This document shows positions 1-8,337 of a stretch of DNA of 64,000 nucleotides, piece after piece (the first letter of the stretch is position 1; every line of letters starts with the position of its first letter). A model generated the notes under the pieces. The model was given only the letters and a program-made list of their open reading frames with translations, was not told the DNA's origin and did no database searches. Position numbers and translations under genes: made by a program. Source of the stretch: Phycisphaerae bacterium (GTDB taxonomy: Bacteria; Planctomycetota; Phycisphaerae; UBA1845); NCBI GenBank assembly GCA_029260015.1, contig JAJDEB010000034.1:62001-126000 (forward strand). Reading direction: 5' to 3'.

Positions 1-657
1 GTTGCCATCGTCAGTCCGGAGCGCATCCGAGCGGAACTGGCATTGATGCTTGCGCCCACCGGACGGAGTCGTGCGTGGCAGAACCTGTGTGATTCAAACT
101 TGTGCAATCACATCATTAAAGGTGTGCAATGGGACGTGAGCCATCGCGATGCAGCGCAGAAAACCATCGACAAGCTTCCGGATATTTCGACTGTCGCTCT
201 AGGCTTCGCTGCCATGTTCGCACCGATATTTATGGTCCAAGTCGATCAAGTCAGGCAAGCCTGTCGTGCAATACGGTGCAGCAATGAAGAATCAGATACG
301 ATTTGTCTGCTGCTTAAATGGTCCGTCCGGATTCAAGGTGACGATGAACTGGAGCTGGCCGACATCAAGAACATGTTGGCCTCAAATCATTTCGACGAAA
401 TTTGCGCATTGGCAAGCGCCTTGGAAAATGAAGCGGTCCAATCCATTCGTCAGCGGGCAGAAGAAATCGTCCCCGAAGATGCTGCTCCCCCACCGCTGCT
501 CGACGGGGCATTTCTTCTCGATCAAGACATTCCACAAGGGCCAATTTATCGACAGGTGATCGACGCCGTATATCGCGCACAACTCAATGAGAGGGTTTCG
601 ACAGTTGAGCAGGCGCAGGCGATGGCGATGGAAATCATTCGCAAGCAGGCGGATTAA
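1..657 (+). CDS. cca: CCA tRNA nucleotidyltransferase, C-terminal part (5' end outside window)
   Basis: The reading frame is open from base 1, so the catalytic head lies upstream of the window. What remains, about 218 residues, matches the C-terminal RNA-binding part of the tRNA nucleotidyltransferase/poly(A) polymerase family, which adds or repairs the 3' CCA of tRNA. The opening 'SPERIRAELALML' segment and the closing 'PLLDGAFLLDQDIPQGPIY' block, followed by an IDAVYRAQLNERVST-type helix, are typical of the tail of this family. The nucleotidyltransferase DxD motif cannot be seen here. The tRNA-Lys gene in this window encodes no CCA, which fits a need for this enzyme. The gene stops with TAA and is followed by a palindromic repeat and the convergent fliN. 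A general poly(A) polymerase of the same fold is the alternative. Confidence 0.8.
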   Translation, partial: VAIVSPERIRAELALMLAPTGRSRAWQNLCDSNLCNHIIKGVQWDVSHRDAAQKTIDKLPDISTVALGFAAMFAPIFMVQVDQVRQACRAIRCSNEESDTICLLLKWSVRIQGDDELELADIKNMLASNHFDEICALASALENEAVQSIRQRAEEIVPEDAAPPPLLDGAFLLDQDIPQGPIYRQVIDAVYRAQLNERVSTVEQAQAMAMEIIRKQAD

Positions 658-683
658 TTTAGTGCGGGTTTAGCCCTCGTGCC

Positions 684-813
684 TAGTGTTGGCCCACGCG
701 TCATCCTGCGGGTTGCATACCACCGTCATTCCCGCGGATGCGGGAATCCACGCCCCTCGCGTTACCCATCGCTCGTACTGGACTCCCGCATGGGCGGGAG
801 TGACGAACCACTA
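684..813 (+). repeat. Palindromic TA-bounded interspersed element, copy A
   Basis: About 130 bp bounded by TAGTG on the left and CACTA on the right. Inside are two short hairpins: ATTCCCGC-ggat-GCGGGAAT at 728-747 and ACTCCCGC-atgg-GCGGGAGT at 782-801. The outer halves GTCATTCCCGC and GCGGGAGTGAC can also pair with each other (10 of 11). Two more copies lie at 15269-15395 (inverted) and 50880-51010. The last three bases, CTA, are the stop codon of the convergent fliN. It looks like a non-coding MITE or REP-like element that may also act as a two-way transcription stop between convergent genes. Confidence 0.85.
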
Positions 814-1197
814 ACCGCCCAACGCGCGGATGCGTTCTTCAAGCGGGCCAATATCGGTGATACGGATACCGAAGTTTTCGCCGACCTTGACGGCTTGCCC
901 TTTACCGATGTGGCGGTTGCCCACGACGAGGTCGAGCTCAGCATCGCTGGATCTTGAGAATTCTAGAATGGTTCCCGCCCCGATTTCGAGGACATCGCGC
1001 ATGGGCATGGTTCGCTCGGCGAGATGAACGATGATGGGAACGTTGAGGTGAAACAGTTTACGCATTTGGGGGGTGAGCTTGGACAGGTCGATCTGCATCG
1101 GTCGAGGCGCAGGCGATTTGGCCTGAGGAGCTTCATTGACGAGCTCAGCCGATGAGGCCATCAGCGAATCGATTTCATCTTGTTCGAGAATCGACAT
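811..1197 (-). CDS. fliN: FliN-type flagellar motor switch protein
   Basis: A 128-residue protein ending in a SpoA/FliN domain (about residues 50-128), with the family pattern 'LNVPIIVHLAERTMPMRDVL..GAGTILEFSR..AELDLVVGNRHIGKG' read in pieces. FliN forms the lower C-ring of the flagellar motor and helps set rotation direction and export. The N-terminus reads MSILEQDEIDSLM, very like the EIDALL peptide at the start of FliM that binds phospho-CheY, so this protein may combine a FliM-like tether with a FliN domain, as FliY does. The ATG at 1197 was chosen over a TTG four codons upstream because it gives the expected FliM-like start. No other flagellar gene is nearby. The stop codon is part of the adjoining repeat. 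Confidence 0.85.
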   Translation of the reverse strand: MSILEQDEIDSLMASSAELVNEAPQAKSPAPRPMQIDLSKLTPQMRKLFHLNVPIIVHLAERTMPMRDVLEIGAGTILEFSRSSDAELDLVVGNRHIGKGQAVKVGENFGIRITDIGPLEERIRALGG

Positions 1198-1418
1198 GTC
1201 GGATCTCAATCCAAGGCAGCGCGCAGCGCAACCATATTTGTGGAACCTAAACGATTGTCCTTGTTGGAATTATCGGCGATCGGGAAATCGCCCTTGAGGA
1301 TGCTGATTTAGCCGAACAGGCCACCCTAATCAGCGCTGTCAGCAAAGTAAGGCGACCCTGACCGTACAGGCGACCGTGTCCGTTCAATGCAGGTGGATAT
1401 GCTGCCGCAGAACGGTCT

Positions 1419-2669
1419 TTAGGGTTTGTATTGACCGAGCAGGATCGACGAGTTGTGGCCGCCAAACCCGAACGAATTGCTCATGGCGTAATTGATTCGC
1501 TGATCACGGGGCGTCTTGGGGACATAGTCCAAATCGCAACCTTCACTCGGATTGTCCAGATTCAACGTTGGCGGCAGGGTTGAATTCTTCATGGCCAAGA
1601 TCGTGGTGATCGTCTCAACGCCGCCACTGCCGCCCAAAAGATGACCGATGGAACTCTTGGTGCTGCTGATCGCCACGTTCTTAGCTGCCGGTCCGAATGT
1701 CCGCTTGATCGCCGTGGTCTCAGCCAAGTCGCCAAGCGGCGTGCTGGTGCCGTGGGCGTTGATGTAGTCGATGTCATCGACTGTAAGCTTGGCCTGACGG
1801 AGTGCCTGCTCCATCGCGAAGGCAGCCCCTTCGCCAGTTTCCAGCGGTTGGGTGATATGTGTCGCATCCGAAGTCGCACCAAACCCAATGACTTCAGCAT
1901 GGATCGTCGCCCCTCGGGCTTTGGCGTGTTCAAGCTCCTCAAAAACAAGCATGCCCGCACCTTCGCCCAGGATGAAACCATCGCGATCACGATCGAACGG
2001 GCGACTGGCTCGCGCCGGGTCGTCGTTTCGAGTGCTGAGAGCTTTCATCGCGGCGAATGCACCGAGACCGAGCGGGGTCAATGCCGCTTCTGAACCACCC
2101 GTAAAAACAAGATCGCATTCGTCGTGGTGAATCGCACTGTAAGCGTCCTTCATGGCATGCCCGGCTGAAGCGCACGCCGTACCAACTGTGGTGCTGATGC
2201 CTTGTAGATTCTGCTCAATGGCCACGTTTCCCGCCGCCGCATTGATCATCAATTTCGGAATGGTAAATGCAGAAATTCGGTCGGGCCCCTTGTTGACCAG
2301 ACGCAAATGCTGCTGCTCAAATTCGAGCAACCCGCCAATGCCTGAGCCCAGGATGACGCCCAATCGGCGCGGATCACCGGAGTACGATTCGGATTCGTAG
2401 CCAGATGACTTGGCCGCTTCGCGCGCAGCGACGATCGCCAACTGGGCAAATCGATCGATTCGCTTTGCCGACTTTCGATCAAAGTGATCCTCTTCGCGAT
2501 AATCACGACACTCGCCACCGATACGCACTTCAAATGGTGACGCGTCGAAGATCGTGATGTCACGAACGCCGCTCTTGCCCTCCAGCAGATTTGACCAGAA
2601 CGTATCCACGTCCATGCCAATGCTGGTGACCACCCCCAAACCAGTGACGACTACGCGACGTTGCGACAT
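1419..2669 (-). CDS. fabF: 3-oxoacyl-ACP synthase II (KAS II)
   Basis: This 416-residue condensing enzyme elongates acyl-ACP with malonyl-ACP in type II fatty acid synthesis. The catalytic Cys166 sits in 'GTACASAGHA', His306 in 'NAHGTSTPLGD' and His343 in 'SSIGHLLGGSGG', the Cys-His-His triad of the KAS I/II class. Length is normal for FabF. The start is the ATG before SQRRVVVTGLG; a TTG five codons upstream is less likely. It is the last gene of the minus-strand lipid cluster, about 105 bp after acpP, and a large two-tier hairpin lies in that gap. FabB would be the alternative, but acpP-fabF adjacency is the classic order. Confidence 0.96.
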   Translation of the reverse strand: MSQRRVVVTGLGVVTSIGMDVDTFWSNLLEGKSGVRDITIFDASPFEVRIGGECRDYREEDHFDRKSAKRIDRFAQLAIVAAREAAKSSGYESESYSGDPRRLGVILGSGIGGLLEFEQQHLRLVNKGPDRISAFTIPKLMINAAAGNVAIEQNLQGISTTVGTACASAGHAMKDAYSAIHHDECDLVFTGGSEAALTPLGLGAFAAMKALSTRNDDPARASRPFDRDRDGFILGEGAGMLVFEELEHAKARGATIHAEVIGFGATSDATHITQPLETGEGAAFAMEQALRQAKLTVDDIDYINAHGTSTPLGDLAETTAIKRTFGPAAKNVAISSTKSSIGHLLGGSGGVETITTILAMKNSTLPPTLNLDNPSEGCDLDYVPKTPRDQRINYAMSNSFGFGGHNSSILLGQYKP

Positions 2670-2710
2670 AAAGATCCGTTTCAAATGCCCGAGCTTCGAG
2701 CCAAAACACA

Positions 2711-2765
2711 GAATCGAAACCGAGCAATGGCGTGAACGGGTTCACGCATTCAGCGATTTCGATTC
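2711..2765 (-). promoter_or_regulatory. Two-tier inverted repeat in the acpP-fabF gap
   Basis: Outer arms GAATCGAAACCG (2711-2722) and CGATTTCGATTC (2754-2765) pair in 11 of 12 positions. An inner arm pair, GCGTGAAC/GTTCACGC (2730-2737 and 2740-2747), pairs perfectly around a 2-base loop. There is no T-run, so this is not a textbook intrinsic terminator. As mRNA it would sit just after the acpP stop and could stabilise or process the acpP transcript or lower read-through into fabF. Confidence 0.6.
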
Positions 2766-2775
2766 TATTTCAAGA

Positions 2776-3033
2776 CTAAGACGAGCGAGCGGCCATCTGC
2801 TTTTCAATAAAGTCAACCGCAGCGCCAACCGTTTGAAGCTTTTCTGCTTCTTCGTCCGGGATGCTGGTGTCAAACTCGTCTTCGAGTTCCATGACCAATT
2901 CGACCGTATCCAGCGAGTCGGCATTGAGATCGTTTACAAACGAGGTCGCAGTTGTGATTTCACTTTTATCGACACCCATCTGCTCGCTGACGATTTCGCA
3001 TACCTTCTCTTCGATTTCCTCACGAGTTGCCAC
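2776..3033 (-). CDS. acpP: Acyl carrier protein
   Basis: An 85-residue acidic helical protein that carries growing acyl chains on 4'-phosphopantetheine. The attachment serine is Ser40 in '[12 protein letters not shown]', the conserved DSL motif. The start is the GTG of (M)ATREEIEEK: a strong GGAGGA ribosome-binding site lies 6 bases upstream, whereas the longer frame starting at 3054 would place that site inside the gene. A perfect 8-bp hairpin and a good promoter lie upstream in the fabG-acpP gap, so acpP-fabF can probably be transcribed apart from the upstream fab genes. This fits the high ACP demand known for bacteria. Confidence 0.97.
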   Translation of the reverse strand: MATREEIEEKVCEIVSEQMGVDKSEITTATSFVNDLNADSLDTVELVMELEDEFDTSIPDEEAEKLQTVGAAVDFIEKQMAARSS

Positions 3034-3095
3034 AGAAAGTCCTCCGACATACAAGTCTGCCGATTGGCTTCATGCCAAACGAACATATAACCGGT

Positions 3096-3115
3096 AGGGG
3101 TTCCGCTGAACCCCT
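3096..3115 (-). promoter_or_regulatory. 5'-leader hairpin of acpP
   Basis: A perfect 8-bp stem, AGGGGTTC with GAACCCCT, around a 4-base loop, lies about 60 bases before the acpP GTG and downstream of the proposed acpP promoter. It would form in the mRNA leader. No run of T follows on the minus strand, so it is more likely a stabiliser or processing site than a terminator. Confidence 0.5.
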
Positions 3116-3195
3116 TTCTATTGTATCTCCAACAATCAATCTGGCACGCACACACCCAGTCATTTATTGGGGTATTTCGCACCGAGTTCGCGGTG

Positions 3196-3224
3196 ATCCT
3201 AGCTTGCTTAATCCAAATTCGCAA
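3196..3224 (-). promoter_or_regulatory. Promoter candidate for acpP-fabF
   Basis: On the minus strand TTGCGA (3219-3224) and TAGGAT (3196-3201) are separated by exactly 17 bases, in the 269-bp gap between fabG and acpP. The same form occurs ahead of nuoI, miaB and smpB, which raises confidence. It predicts a leader of about 155 bases containing the 3096-3115 hairpin. Confidence 0.5.
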
Positions 3225-3302
3225 CCATATGCGCTGCGATTACGGTTGATTGATCGCATCGTGAACCGAGCGTCAAAAAAGCCGAAAATCGAGGGCTGTG
3301 AA

Positions 3303-4049
3303 TTACATATGAAGTCCACCATCGACGACCAGAACCTGACCTGTGATATACGAAGCCGCCGGTGATGCCAGGAAGCAAACCGCCTCCGCAATTTCGTCGC
3401 CCGAACCGAACCGCTTCATCGGGATCAAGGGCAAGACCCCTTCCTTGACCTTGTCTGGAAGCACATCGGTCATGTCGGTTTCGATAAACCCCGGGGCAAC
3501 CGCGTTGCACGTGATCTTTCGTCGGGCTAGTTCCTTACCAGCCGACTTGGTCAAACCGATCAGAGCGGCTTTGCTGGCCGAGTAGTTCGCCTGTCCCGGA
3601 TTGCCCATCAACCCTGCCACACTTGAAATGTTAACCATTCGACCGTATCGAGCACGCATCATGTGCTTCGTCGCTGAACGCATCAATCGAAACGCCGCTC
3701 GCAGGTTTGCGTCGATCACGGCATCAAAGTCATCATCAGACATGGTCGCGAGCAATCCGTCGCGGGTGATGCCAGCATTGTTGACCAGGATGTCCAGTCG
3801 CCCTTGCTCCTCGACAGTGTCCTCAACGATTTTCTCGCAAGCGGCTGCATCAGTTACGTCCAACGTCGCCGGAATGATCTTGCCTGGAAACTCACGCTGC
3901 TTCGCTTCTTTGGCGACGTCTTCCAGCTTTTCAATGGACCGGGCACACGCAACGACCGACACGCCTTTCTCAGCCAGCGCCAAGCTGATAGAACGTCCGA
4001 TGCCGCGACTTCCACCTGTCACGATCGCCACTTGTCCTTGCCAGTCCAT
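3303..4049 (-). CDS. fabG: 3-oxoacyl-ACP reductase
   Basis: A 248-residue short-chain dehydrogenase that reduces 3-oxoacyl-ACP with NADPH, the first reduction of each elongation cycle. The cofactor motif TGGSRGIG is at residues 11-18 and NNAG at 90-93. The catalytic set Asn115, Ser143, Tyr156 and Lys160 is complete ('ISSVAGLMG', 'YSASK'). Length and the C-terminal '[14 protein letters not shown]' are typical of FabG. It follows fabD by 38 bp on the same strand, and the cluster context separates it from the many other SDR enzymes. Confidence 0.95.
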   Translation of the reverse strand: MDWQGQVAIVTGGSRGIGRSISLALAEKGVSVVACARSIEKLEDVAKEAKQREFPGKIIPATLDVTDAAACEKIVEDTVEEQGRLDILVNNAGITRDGLLATMSDDDFDAVIDANLRAAFRLMRSATKHMMRARYGRMVNISSVAGLMGNPGQANYSASKAALIGLTKSAGKELARRKITCNAVAPGFIETDMTDVLPDKVKEGVLPLIPMKRFGSGDEIAEAVCFLASPAASYITGQVLVVDGGLHM

Positions 4050-4087
4050 CTCAAAACTCCTTTACCGACCGAAACGCATCTTGAAAC

Positions 4088-5029
4088 TTAAGAGATGCTG
4101 GCCAAGTCCTGCTGTTTGATGTCTTCGATTTTACCGATGCTTACCGTTTTGGCGCTCTTGTCAATCTTGCGGACCAACCCCTTGAGTACGCGATTTGGCC
4201 CTATCTCGGCGAAATCCTGATAACCGTCGGCGATTAATTTCTCGACGCAGTCCTGCCATCGCACCGGTTGGGTCACCTGATCGACGAGCAGTTTGCGGAT
4301 CGATTGCGGGTTCTCGTGATAACCACCTGTGACGTTGGACATTACCGGTATGCTTGGCGCGTTGATCTCAACGTCCGTAAGCACTTCGGCCAACCCGTCA
4401 GCCGCCGACTGCATCAGCGGAGAATGAAACGCGCCCGCCACTTTCAGTGCCACCGCACGAAAGCCTTTTTGCGATGCCAATTCAACCGAGCGGTCGCAGG
4501 CAGCCTGATCACCAGAGATCACGATTTGCCCCGGGCAATTCAGATTGGCTGGGCTAAGCACGCCGCCCTGTGCAGCCTCATCACAAATGGATTTGGCTTG
4601 ATTCTCATCCACTCCAATTAGCGAAACCATACCGCTATCGACTGCGTTGGCTGCGGCTTGCATCAACTGACCGCGGCGCTGAACGAGTCGCACGACATCT
4701 TCAAACTTCAGGCATCCCGCATGGTATAGCGCGGTGTACTCTCCGAGACTTAATCCGGCTGTCGCCGACAACATCGACCGCGTATCGACGCGTTCACCCA
4801 GCGCTTCCAACAGCGCGATGCTGGTCACCAGAATCGCCGGCTGCTGAACGTCGGTTGCTTCCAACTGTTCCGGCGTTCCTTCAAAACAAAGTGCCCGAAG
4901 GTCGAAACCCACCAGCGCGTTGGCCTGTTCGTAGACTTCTTTGGCCCGAGCACTGGCATCGACGAGGTCGGCACCCATGCCGGAAAGCTGTGAACCCTGT
5001 CCTGGAAAAATAGCTGCCTTTTTCTGCAT
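4088..5029 (-). CDS. fabD: Malonyl-CoA:ACP transacylase
   Basis: A 313-residue enzyme that loads malonate from CoA onto ACP for chain extension. The N-terminal 'FPGQGSQ' forms the oxyanion region. The nucleophile is Ser94 in GLSLGEY and the partner is His202 in 'GAFHSPLM'; an Arg in 'VQRRGQLM' binds the malonyl carboxylate. All family hallmarks are present and length is standard. It lies between fabH and fabG, 50 and 38 bp apart, in one transcription unit. Confidence 0.96.
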   Translation of the reverse strand: MQKKAAIFPGQGSQLSGMGADLVDASARAKEVYEQANALVGFDLRALCFEGTPEQLEATDVQQPAILVTSIALLEALGERVDTRSMLSATAGLSLGEYTALYHAGCLKFEDVVRLVQRRGQLMQAAANAVDSGMVSLIGVDENQAKSICDEAAQGGVLSPANLNCPGQIVISGDQAACDRSVELASQKGFRAVALKVAGAFHSPLMQSAADGLAEVLTDVEINAPSIPVMSNVTGGYHENPQSIRKLLVDQVTQPVRWQDCVEKLIADGYQDFAEIGPNRVLKGLVRKIDKSAKTVSIGKIEDIKQQDLASIS

Positions 5030-5079
5030 CGCGCTTATCTTGGCTCCAAAAATTTAGAGTTTCAGCCGAATCGATAATA

Positions 5080-6072
5080 TCAAATACGCACAATGATGAC
5101 CGCCCAGGTCAGACCGGCACCGAACGCAATCATCATCACAGTGTCGCCCGATTTAACGCGCCCATCACGGCGGGCTTCGTCCAAGGCCATCCCCACCGAC
5201 GCGGCTGACGTGTTGCCATAGCGGTCGATGTTGACCACGAACTTTTCGATCGGGAGTTTCATTTTTTCCTGCACACTCTCGATGATTCGCAGATTCGATT
5301 GGTGCGGTACGATCAGGTCGATGTCTTCTGTTTTCAGTCCGGTATCTTTCAGCGCCTGCTGCACCAGTCGGTTGAACTTGACCACTGCGAATTTGTAGAC
5401 TTCGCGTCCCTTCATCCGCAGTTTGTCGAGTTTTTCGGCTAGCGTTGCTTCTGTATGAGGAAGTCTTGAACCGCCAGCAGGTTGCCAAATGTAGTCTGCA
5501 CAAGTGCCATCTGCGCCGAGATTCTGATAAATCACGCCCCGCTCAGGGTCATCCGAATGCGACATCACCACCGCAGACGCCCCGTCGCCAAACAAGACGC
5601 AGGTCGACCTATCTTGCATGTCGGTGATGCGACTCAACGTTTCGGCGCCGACGATCAGAATGTGCTTGTACATCCCAGAATGCAAGTACATTGCGGCCTG
5701 CGTCATGCCATAAATCAAGCCGGCGCACGCAGCGTTGATGTCCATCGCTCCGGCATTCTTCGCTCCCAACTCGCCTTGCAGCCAACACGCTGCCGACGGC
5801 ACATAGGTGTCGGGTGTGACCGTGGCAAAGAGAATCAGATCTAAATCTTCCGGTTCGATGCCTGCATCTGCAAGCGCCTTGCGCGATGCGTCCGTCGCCA
5901 TTGTTACGGTGGTTTCACCCTCACCGGCGCGATGTCGCTGCTTGATGCCGCTGCGCGTGGTGATCCACTCGTCGGAAGTATCGAGGTAGCCGGCGAAGTG
6001 ATCGTTGCCGAGCACTTCCTTGGGGACCGACATTCCGGTTCCTGTGATGGCGGCACGCAGCGTTGGGTTCAT
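5080..6072 (-). CDS. fabH: 3-oxoacyl-ACP synthase III (KAS III)
   Basis: A 330-residue initiator condensing enzyme that joins acetyl-CoA (or a branched primer) to malonyl-ACP. The Cys-His-Asn triad is complete: Cys116 in 'NAACAGLIYG', His257 in 'VPHQSNLRI' and Asn287 in 'YGNTSAAS'. The N-terminal TSDEWITTRSGI block is characteristic. It lies between plsX and fabD, the usual order. Primer preference cannot be read from the sequence. Confidence 0.96.
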   Translation of the reverse strand: MNPTLRAAITGTGMSVPKEVLGNDHFAGYLDTSDEWITTRSGIKQRHRAGEGETTVTMATDASRKALADAGIEPEDLDLILFATVTPDTYVPSAACWLQGELGAKNAGAMDINAACAGLIYGMTQAAMYLHSGMYKHILIVGAETLSRITDMQDRSTCVLFGDGASAVVMSHSDDPERGVIYQNLGADGTCADYIWQPAGGSRLPHTEATLAEKLDKLRMKGREVYKFAVVKFNRLVQQALKDTGLKTEDIDLIVPHQSNLRIIESVQEKMKLPIEKFVVNIDRYGNTSAASVGMALDEARRDGRVKSGDTVMMIAFGAGLTWAVIIVRI

Positions 6073-6195
6073 GGGATTTCAAACCTTGGATGACTGCCAA
6101 TTCTCAGATGACTGCCAAGACACTGTTGGCCAATTGCCCACGCGGTTTATCGAAAGGTAAGAGTCACCACAGTTTGCTACTAAGGATGTTTGCGA

Positions 6196-7260
6196 CTAAC
6201 CAATATTGGCCAGAGTCTGGGCTTCACCGCCCGATTGGCTCGTCGCTGTTGCCTGCCCCGATCCGCTGCCCTGCCCCAATCGATTCGTGATGGCATCGTT
6301 GAATCGATGCTCTAAAAACGTTCCCGCCGCTTTGACCGCATTACGGATAGCCCGCTCTTCACTTCGACCGTGGCAGATCATGCACACGCCGTTGATACCC
6401 AGCAGCGGAGCACCACCGTATTCACTAAAGTCGTGACGCTGCCAGACTCGGTGCAGTGCGGCATCGAACTTCTGCTTCGTCGTTTCATCATCATCCTGAA
6501 ATTCGCGCGAGATCGTCTTGAATAATCCTTCCGACAAACCTTCGATGAATTTAAGGAGAATATTGCCAACAAAACCGTCGCTCACTGCGACATCGCACTT
6601 GTTTTGAAACAGTTCACGACCTTCAACGTTGCCAACAAAACGAATCGCCTTGTCGCGGCTCAGCAACTCGTGCGTTTTCTTGATGACATCGGTGCCCTTC
6701 AGGCTCTCTTCGCCTATGGAAACCAAGCCGACCCGCGGTGACTCAACGCCCAACACCGTTTTGGAGTATTCGGTGGCGAGGACAGCGTATTCGTAAAGGT
6801 GTTGCGGTCGCGCTTGAATATTGGCGCCAACGTCACACAGTGTCACCGGACCGTGAAAACTGGGCAGCGCCACAGCAATGCCCGGACGCGAGATACACGG
6901 CAGCGATCGCATCCGAAGCTGAGCGGCGGCTGCGCACGCGCCAGTGTTTCCGGCACTGATGATGGCATCGACTTTTCGGTCGGCTGCCAACCGCGCTAAG
7001 ACCATGATGGAAGAATCTTTCTTCTTGCGCAGCGCGTCGGTCGGCGATTCGGACATTTCCACAATTTCGGATGCGTGAACGATCTCGCACCGTTTGGGAA
7101 CGCCGCCCATCGCCGCGAGGTGATCGCGAATCACCTTTTCATCACCGACCAGGAACAATTCAATTTGTTCGAAATCTGCGAGTGCCTGCAAAGAACCGCG
7201 GATAATCGCGCCGGGTGCGTGATCGCCCCCCATTGCATCAACGCCTATCCGCATAGGCAT
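6196..7260 (-). CDS. plsX: Phosphate acyltransferase PlsX
   Basis: A 354-residue enzyme converting acyl-ACP to acyl-phosphate, the first committed donor for phosphatidic acid synthesis through PlsY. The start 'MRIGVDAMGGDHAPG' and the internal 'ALPSFHGPVTLCDVGAN' and 'VSDGFVGNILLK' blocks are diagnostic. The last ~25 residues are Gly/Ser/Gln-rich and look like a lineage-specific tail. Its ATG overlaps the rpmF stop by one base (TAATG), so translation of the two is probably coupled. fabH follows after a gap of about 120 bp. Confidence 0.96.
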   Translation of the reverse strand: MPMRIGVDAMGGDHAPGAIIRGSLQALADFEQIELFLVGDEKVIRDHLAAMGGVPKRCEIVHASEIVEMSESPTDALRKKKDSSIMVLARLAADRKVDAIISAGNTGACAAAAQLRMRSLPCISRPGIAVALPSFHGPVTLCDVGANIQARPQHLYEYAVLATEYSKTVLGVESPRVGLVSIGEESLKGTDVIKKTHELLSRDKAIRFVGNVEGRELFQNKCDVAVSDGFVGNILLKFIEGLSEGLFKTISREFQDDDETTKQKFDAALHRVWQRHDFSEYGGAPLLGINGVCMICHGRSEERAIRNAVKAAGTFLEHRFNDAITNRLGQGSGSGQATATSQSGGEAQTLANIG

Positions 7261-7445
7261 TACTCAACCTCGCTACGCGATGGGAGCAAGACGCGCGCAC
7301 TGGCGTATCCGCATTGTTCGCACGCGCAATGGGGAAGTTTGGCCTTGCCGCACTTCGGACATGCCACAAGGTTTGGTTTCGACAGCGCGTGATGAGCACG
7401 ACGCGTCCGCTTGCGACACTTCGACTTCTTCTTTACCGGTAACAT
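7260..7445 (-). CDS. rpmF: 50S ribosomal protein L32
   Basis: A 61-residue basic protein of the large ribosomal subunit. It starts MLPVKKKSKCRKRTRRAHH and carries a four-cysteine zinc ribbon, CPKCG and CACEQCG, so this is the zinc-binding (C+) form of L32. It is the first gene of the lipid cluster, as in many bacteria, although the DUF177/YceD gene usually found upstream is missing. It overlaps plsX by one base. The leader upstream contains repeated ACCGTTTG boxes. Confidence 0.95.
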   Translation of the reverse strand: MLPVKKKSKCRKRTRRAHHALSKPNLVACPKCGKAKLPHCACEQCGYASARVLLPSRSEVE

Positions 7446-7503
7446 CAGCTATTTCCTCTTTTCAAACCAAGGCACCGTTTGACCCCTAAGCCAATAAGTT
7501 CAG

Positions 7504-7534
7504 AAACCGTTTGGCACAAAAACCGTTTGGCACA
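7504..7534. repeat. Tandem AAACCGTTTGGCACA boxes upstream of rpmF
   Basis: AAACCGTTTGGCACA occurs at 7504-7518 and again at 7520-7534, a period of 16 bp. A related ACCGTTTGAC lies at 7474-7483. All are in the 222-bp gap before rpmF, where the promoter of the lipid cluster must be. They could bind a regulator of membrane lipid synthesis. They do not match the FapR palindrome as I know it. Confidence 0.5.
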
Positions 7535-7667
7535 GAAGCCGTCTCCGCCCGGAAACCTCGATCCGAACAAAACCCGTACAGTCTGGAGTGGTACAATGGT
7601 AAACTCAATCGCGACAAGGTATGAATGAGCCTCCATTCTGTCAAGCATTCCGTGAATTGATCGGGAT

Positions 7668-8336
7668 TCAGAATGCACCCTCCGATGGGCAATCGGTGGC
7701 CAATTCACATGTTTCGCAGGCAGGTTTTCTTGCCGAGCACACCTTGCGGCCGTGCCATATCAGGGCGTGGGACAGGTAGGTCCAATCCTTCTGGGGGATG
7801 ATTCGCATCAGGTCTCTTTCGATTCGGATCGCATCTTTGGTGTCCTTGTGGTTCCACGTCAACCGCAGGCGGTCGGCCAACCGCCCCACATGGGTGTCCA
7901 CGACGACCCCCACATTCTTCCCGAACCAGGTTCCCAGGACCACGTTGGCAGTCTTTCGGGCGACTCCGGGGAGCGTCACCAACTCCTCGATGCTCTCAGG
8001 GACCTGTCCCTCGAATTCATCAACGATCCGCCGTGCCGCTCCGACGATGTTCTTGGCCTTCTGTCGAAAGAAACCGGTCGGATGGATGATCTCTTGAACG
8101 TCTTCCTGCCCAGCCACCGCGAGCGAATCTGCGTCTGGATACGCCTTGAACAGAATAGGCGTAACCTTGTTGACGGTTTCGTCGGTGGATTGCGCGGAAA
8201 GTATCGTTGCAATGAGAAGCTCGAACGCATTCTTGTGCGTGAGCGCGCAGTCGGCGTCACCGTAGGCTTTGCGCAATTTGCGCAGGATGCGTTTCGCCCG
8301 CTCGGTGCGCGCTATAATCGTTTCGCGACCGGCCAC
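7668..8336 (-). CDS. nth: Endonuclease III
   Basis: A 222-residue bifunctional DNA glycosylase/AP lyase that removes oxidised pyrimidines. The helix-hairpin-helix 'LPGVARKTANVV' carries the catalytic Lys128, and the aspartate is Asp147 in 'VVDTHVGRL'. The C-terminal [4Fe-4S] loop has Cys200, Cys207, Cys210 and Cys216 in the standard C-x6-C-x2-C-x5-C spacing. The start is a GTG one base after the moaDE stop (TAG-C-GTG), with AAAGG upstream, so the two genes are probably co-transcribed. Length is close to E. coli Nth. Confidence 0.95.
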   Translation of the reverse strand: MAGRETIIARTERAKRILRKLRKAYGDADCALTHKNAFELLIATILSAQSTDETVNKVTPILFKAYPDADSLAVAGQEDVQEIIHPTGFFRQKAKNIVGAARRIVDEFEGQVPESIEELVTLPGVARKTANVVLGTWFGKNVGVVVDTHVGRLADRLRLTWNHKDTKDAIRIERDLMRIIPQKDWTYLSHALIWHGRKVCSARKPACETCELATDCPSEGAF

Positions 8337-8337
8337 G

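Noticed and set aside
721..801. CRISPR-like repeat from the alternating GC-rich hairpins
   Set aside because: There are only two short, non-identical hairpins per copy and no regular spacer array; the unit repeats only at distant loci.
3096..3115. Intrinsic terminator between fabG and acpP
   Set aside because: The stem is strong but no T-run follows on the minus strand, so it was listed as a leader hairpin.
7445..7708. Possible DUF177/YceD gene upstream of rpmF
   Set aside because: The frame there is only 87 codons, runs into nth and has no DUF177 features; the region looks like a promoter with repeats.
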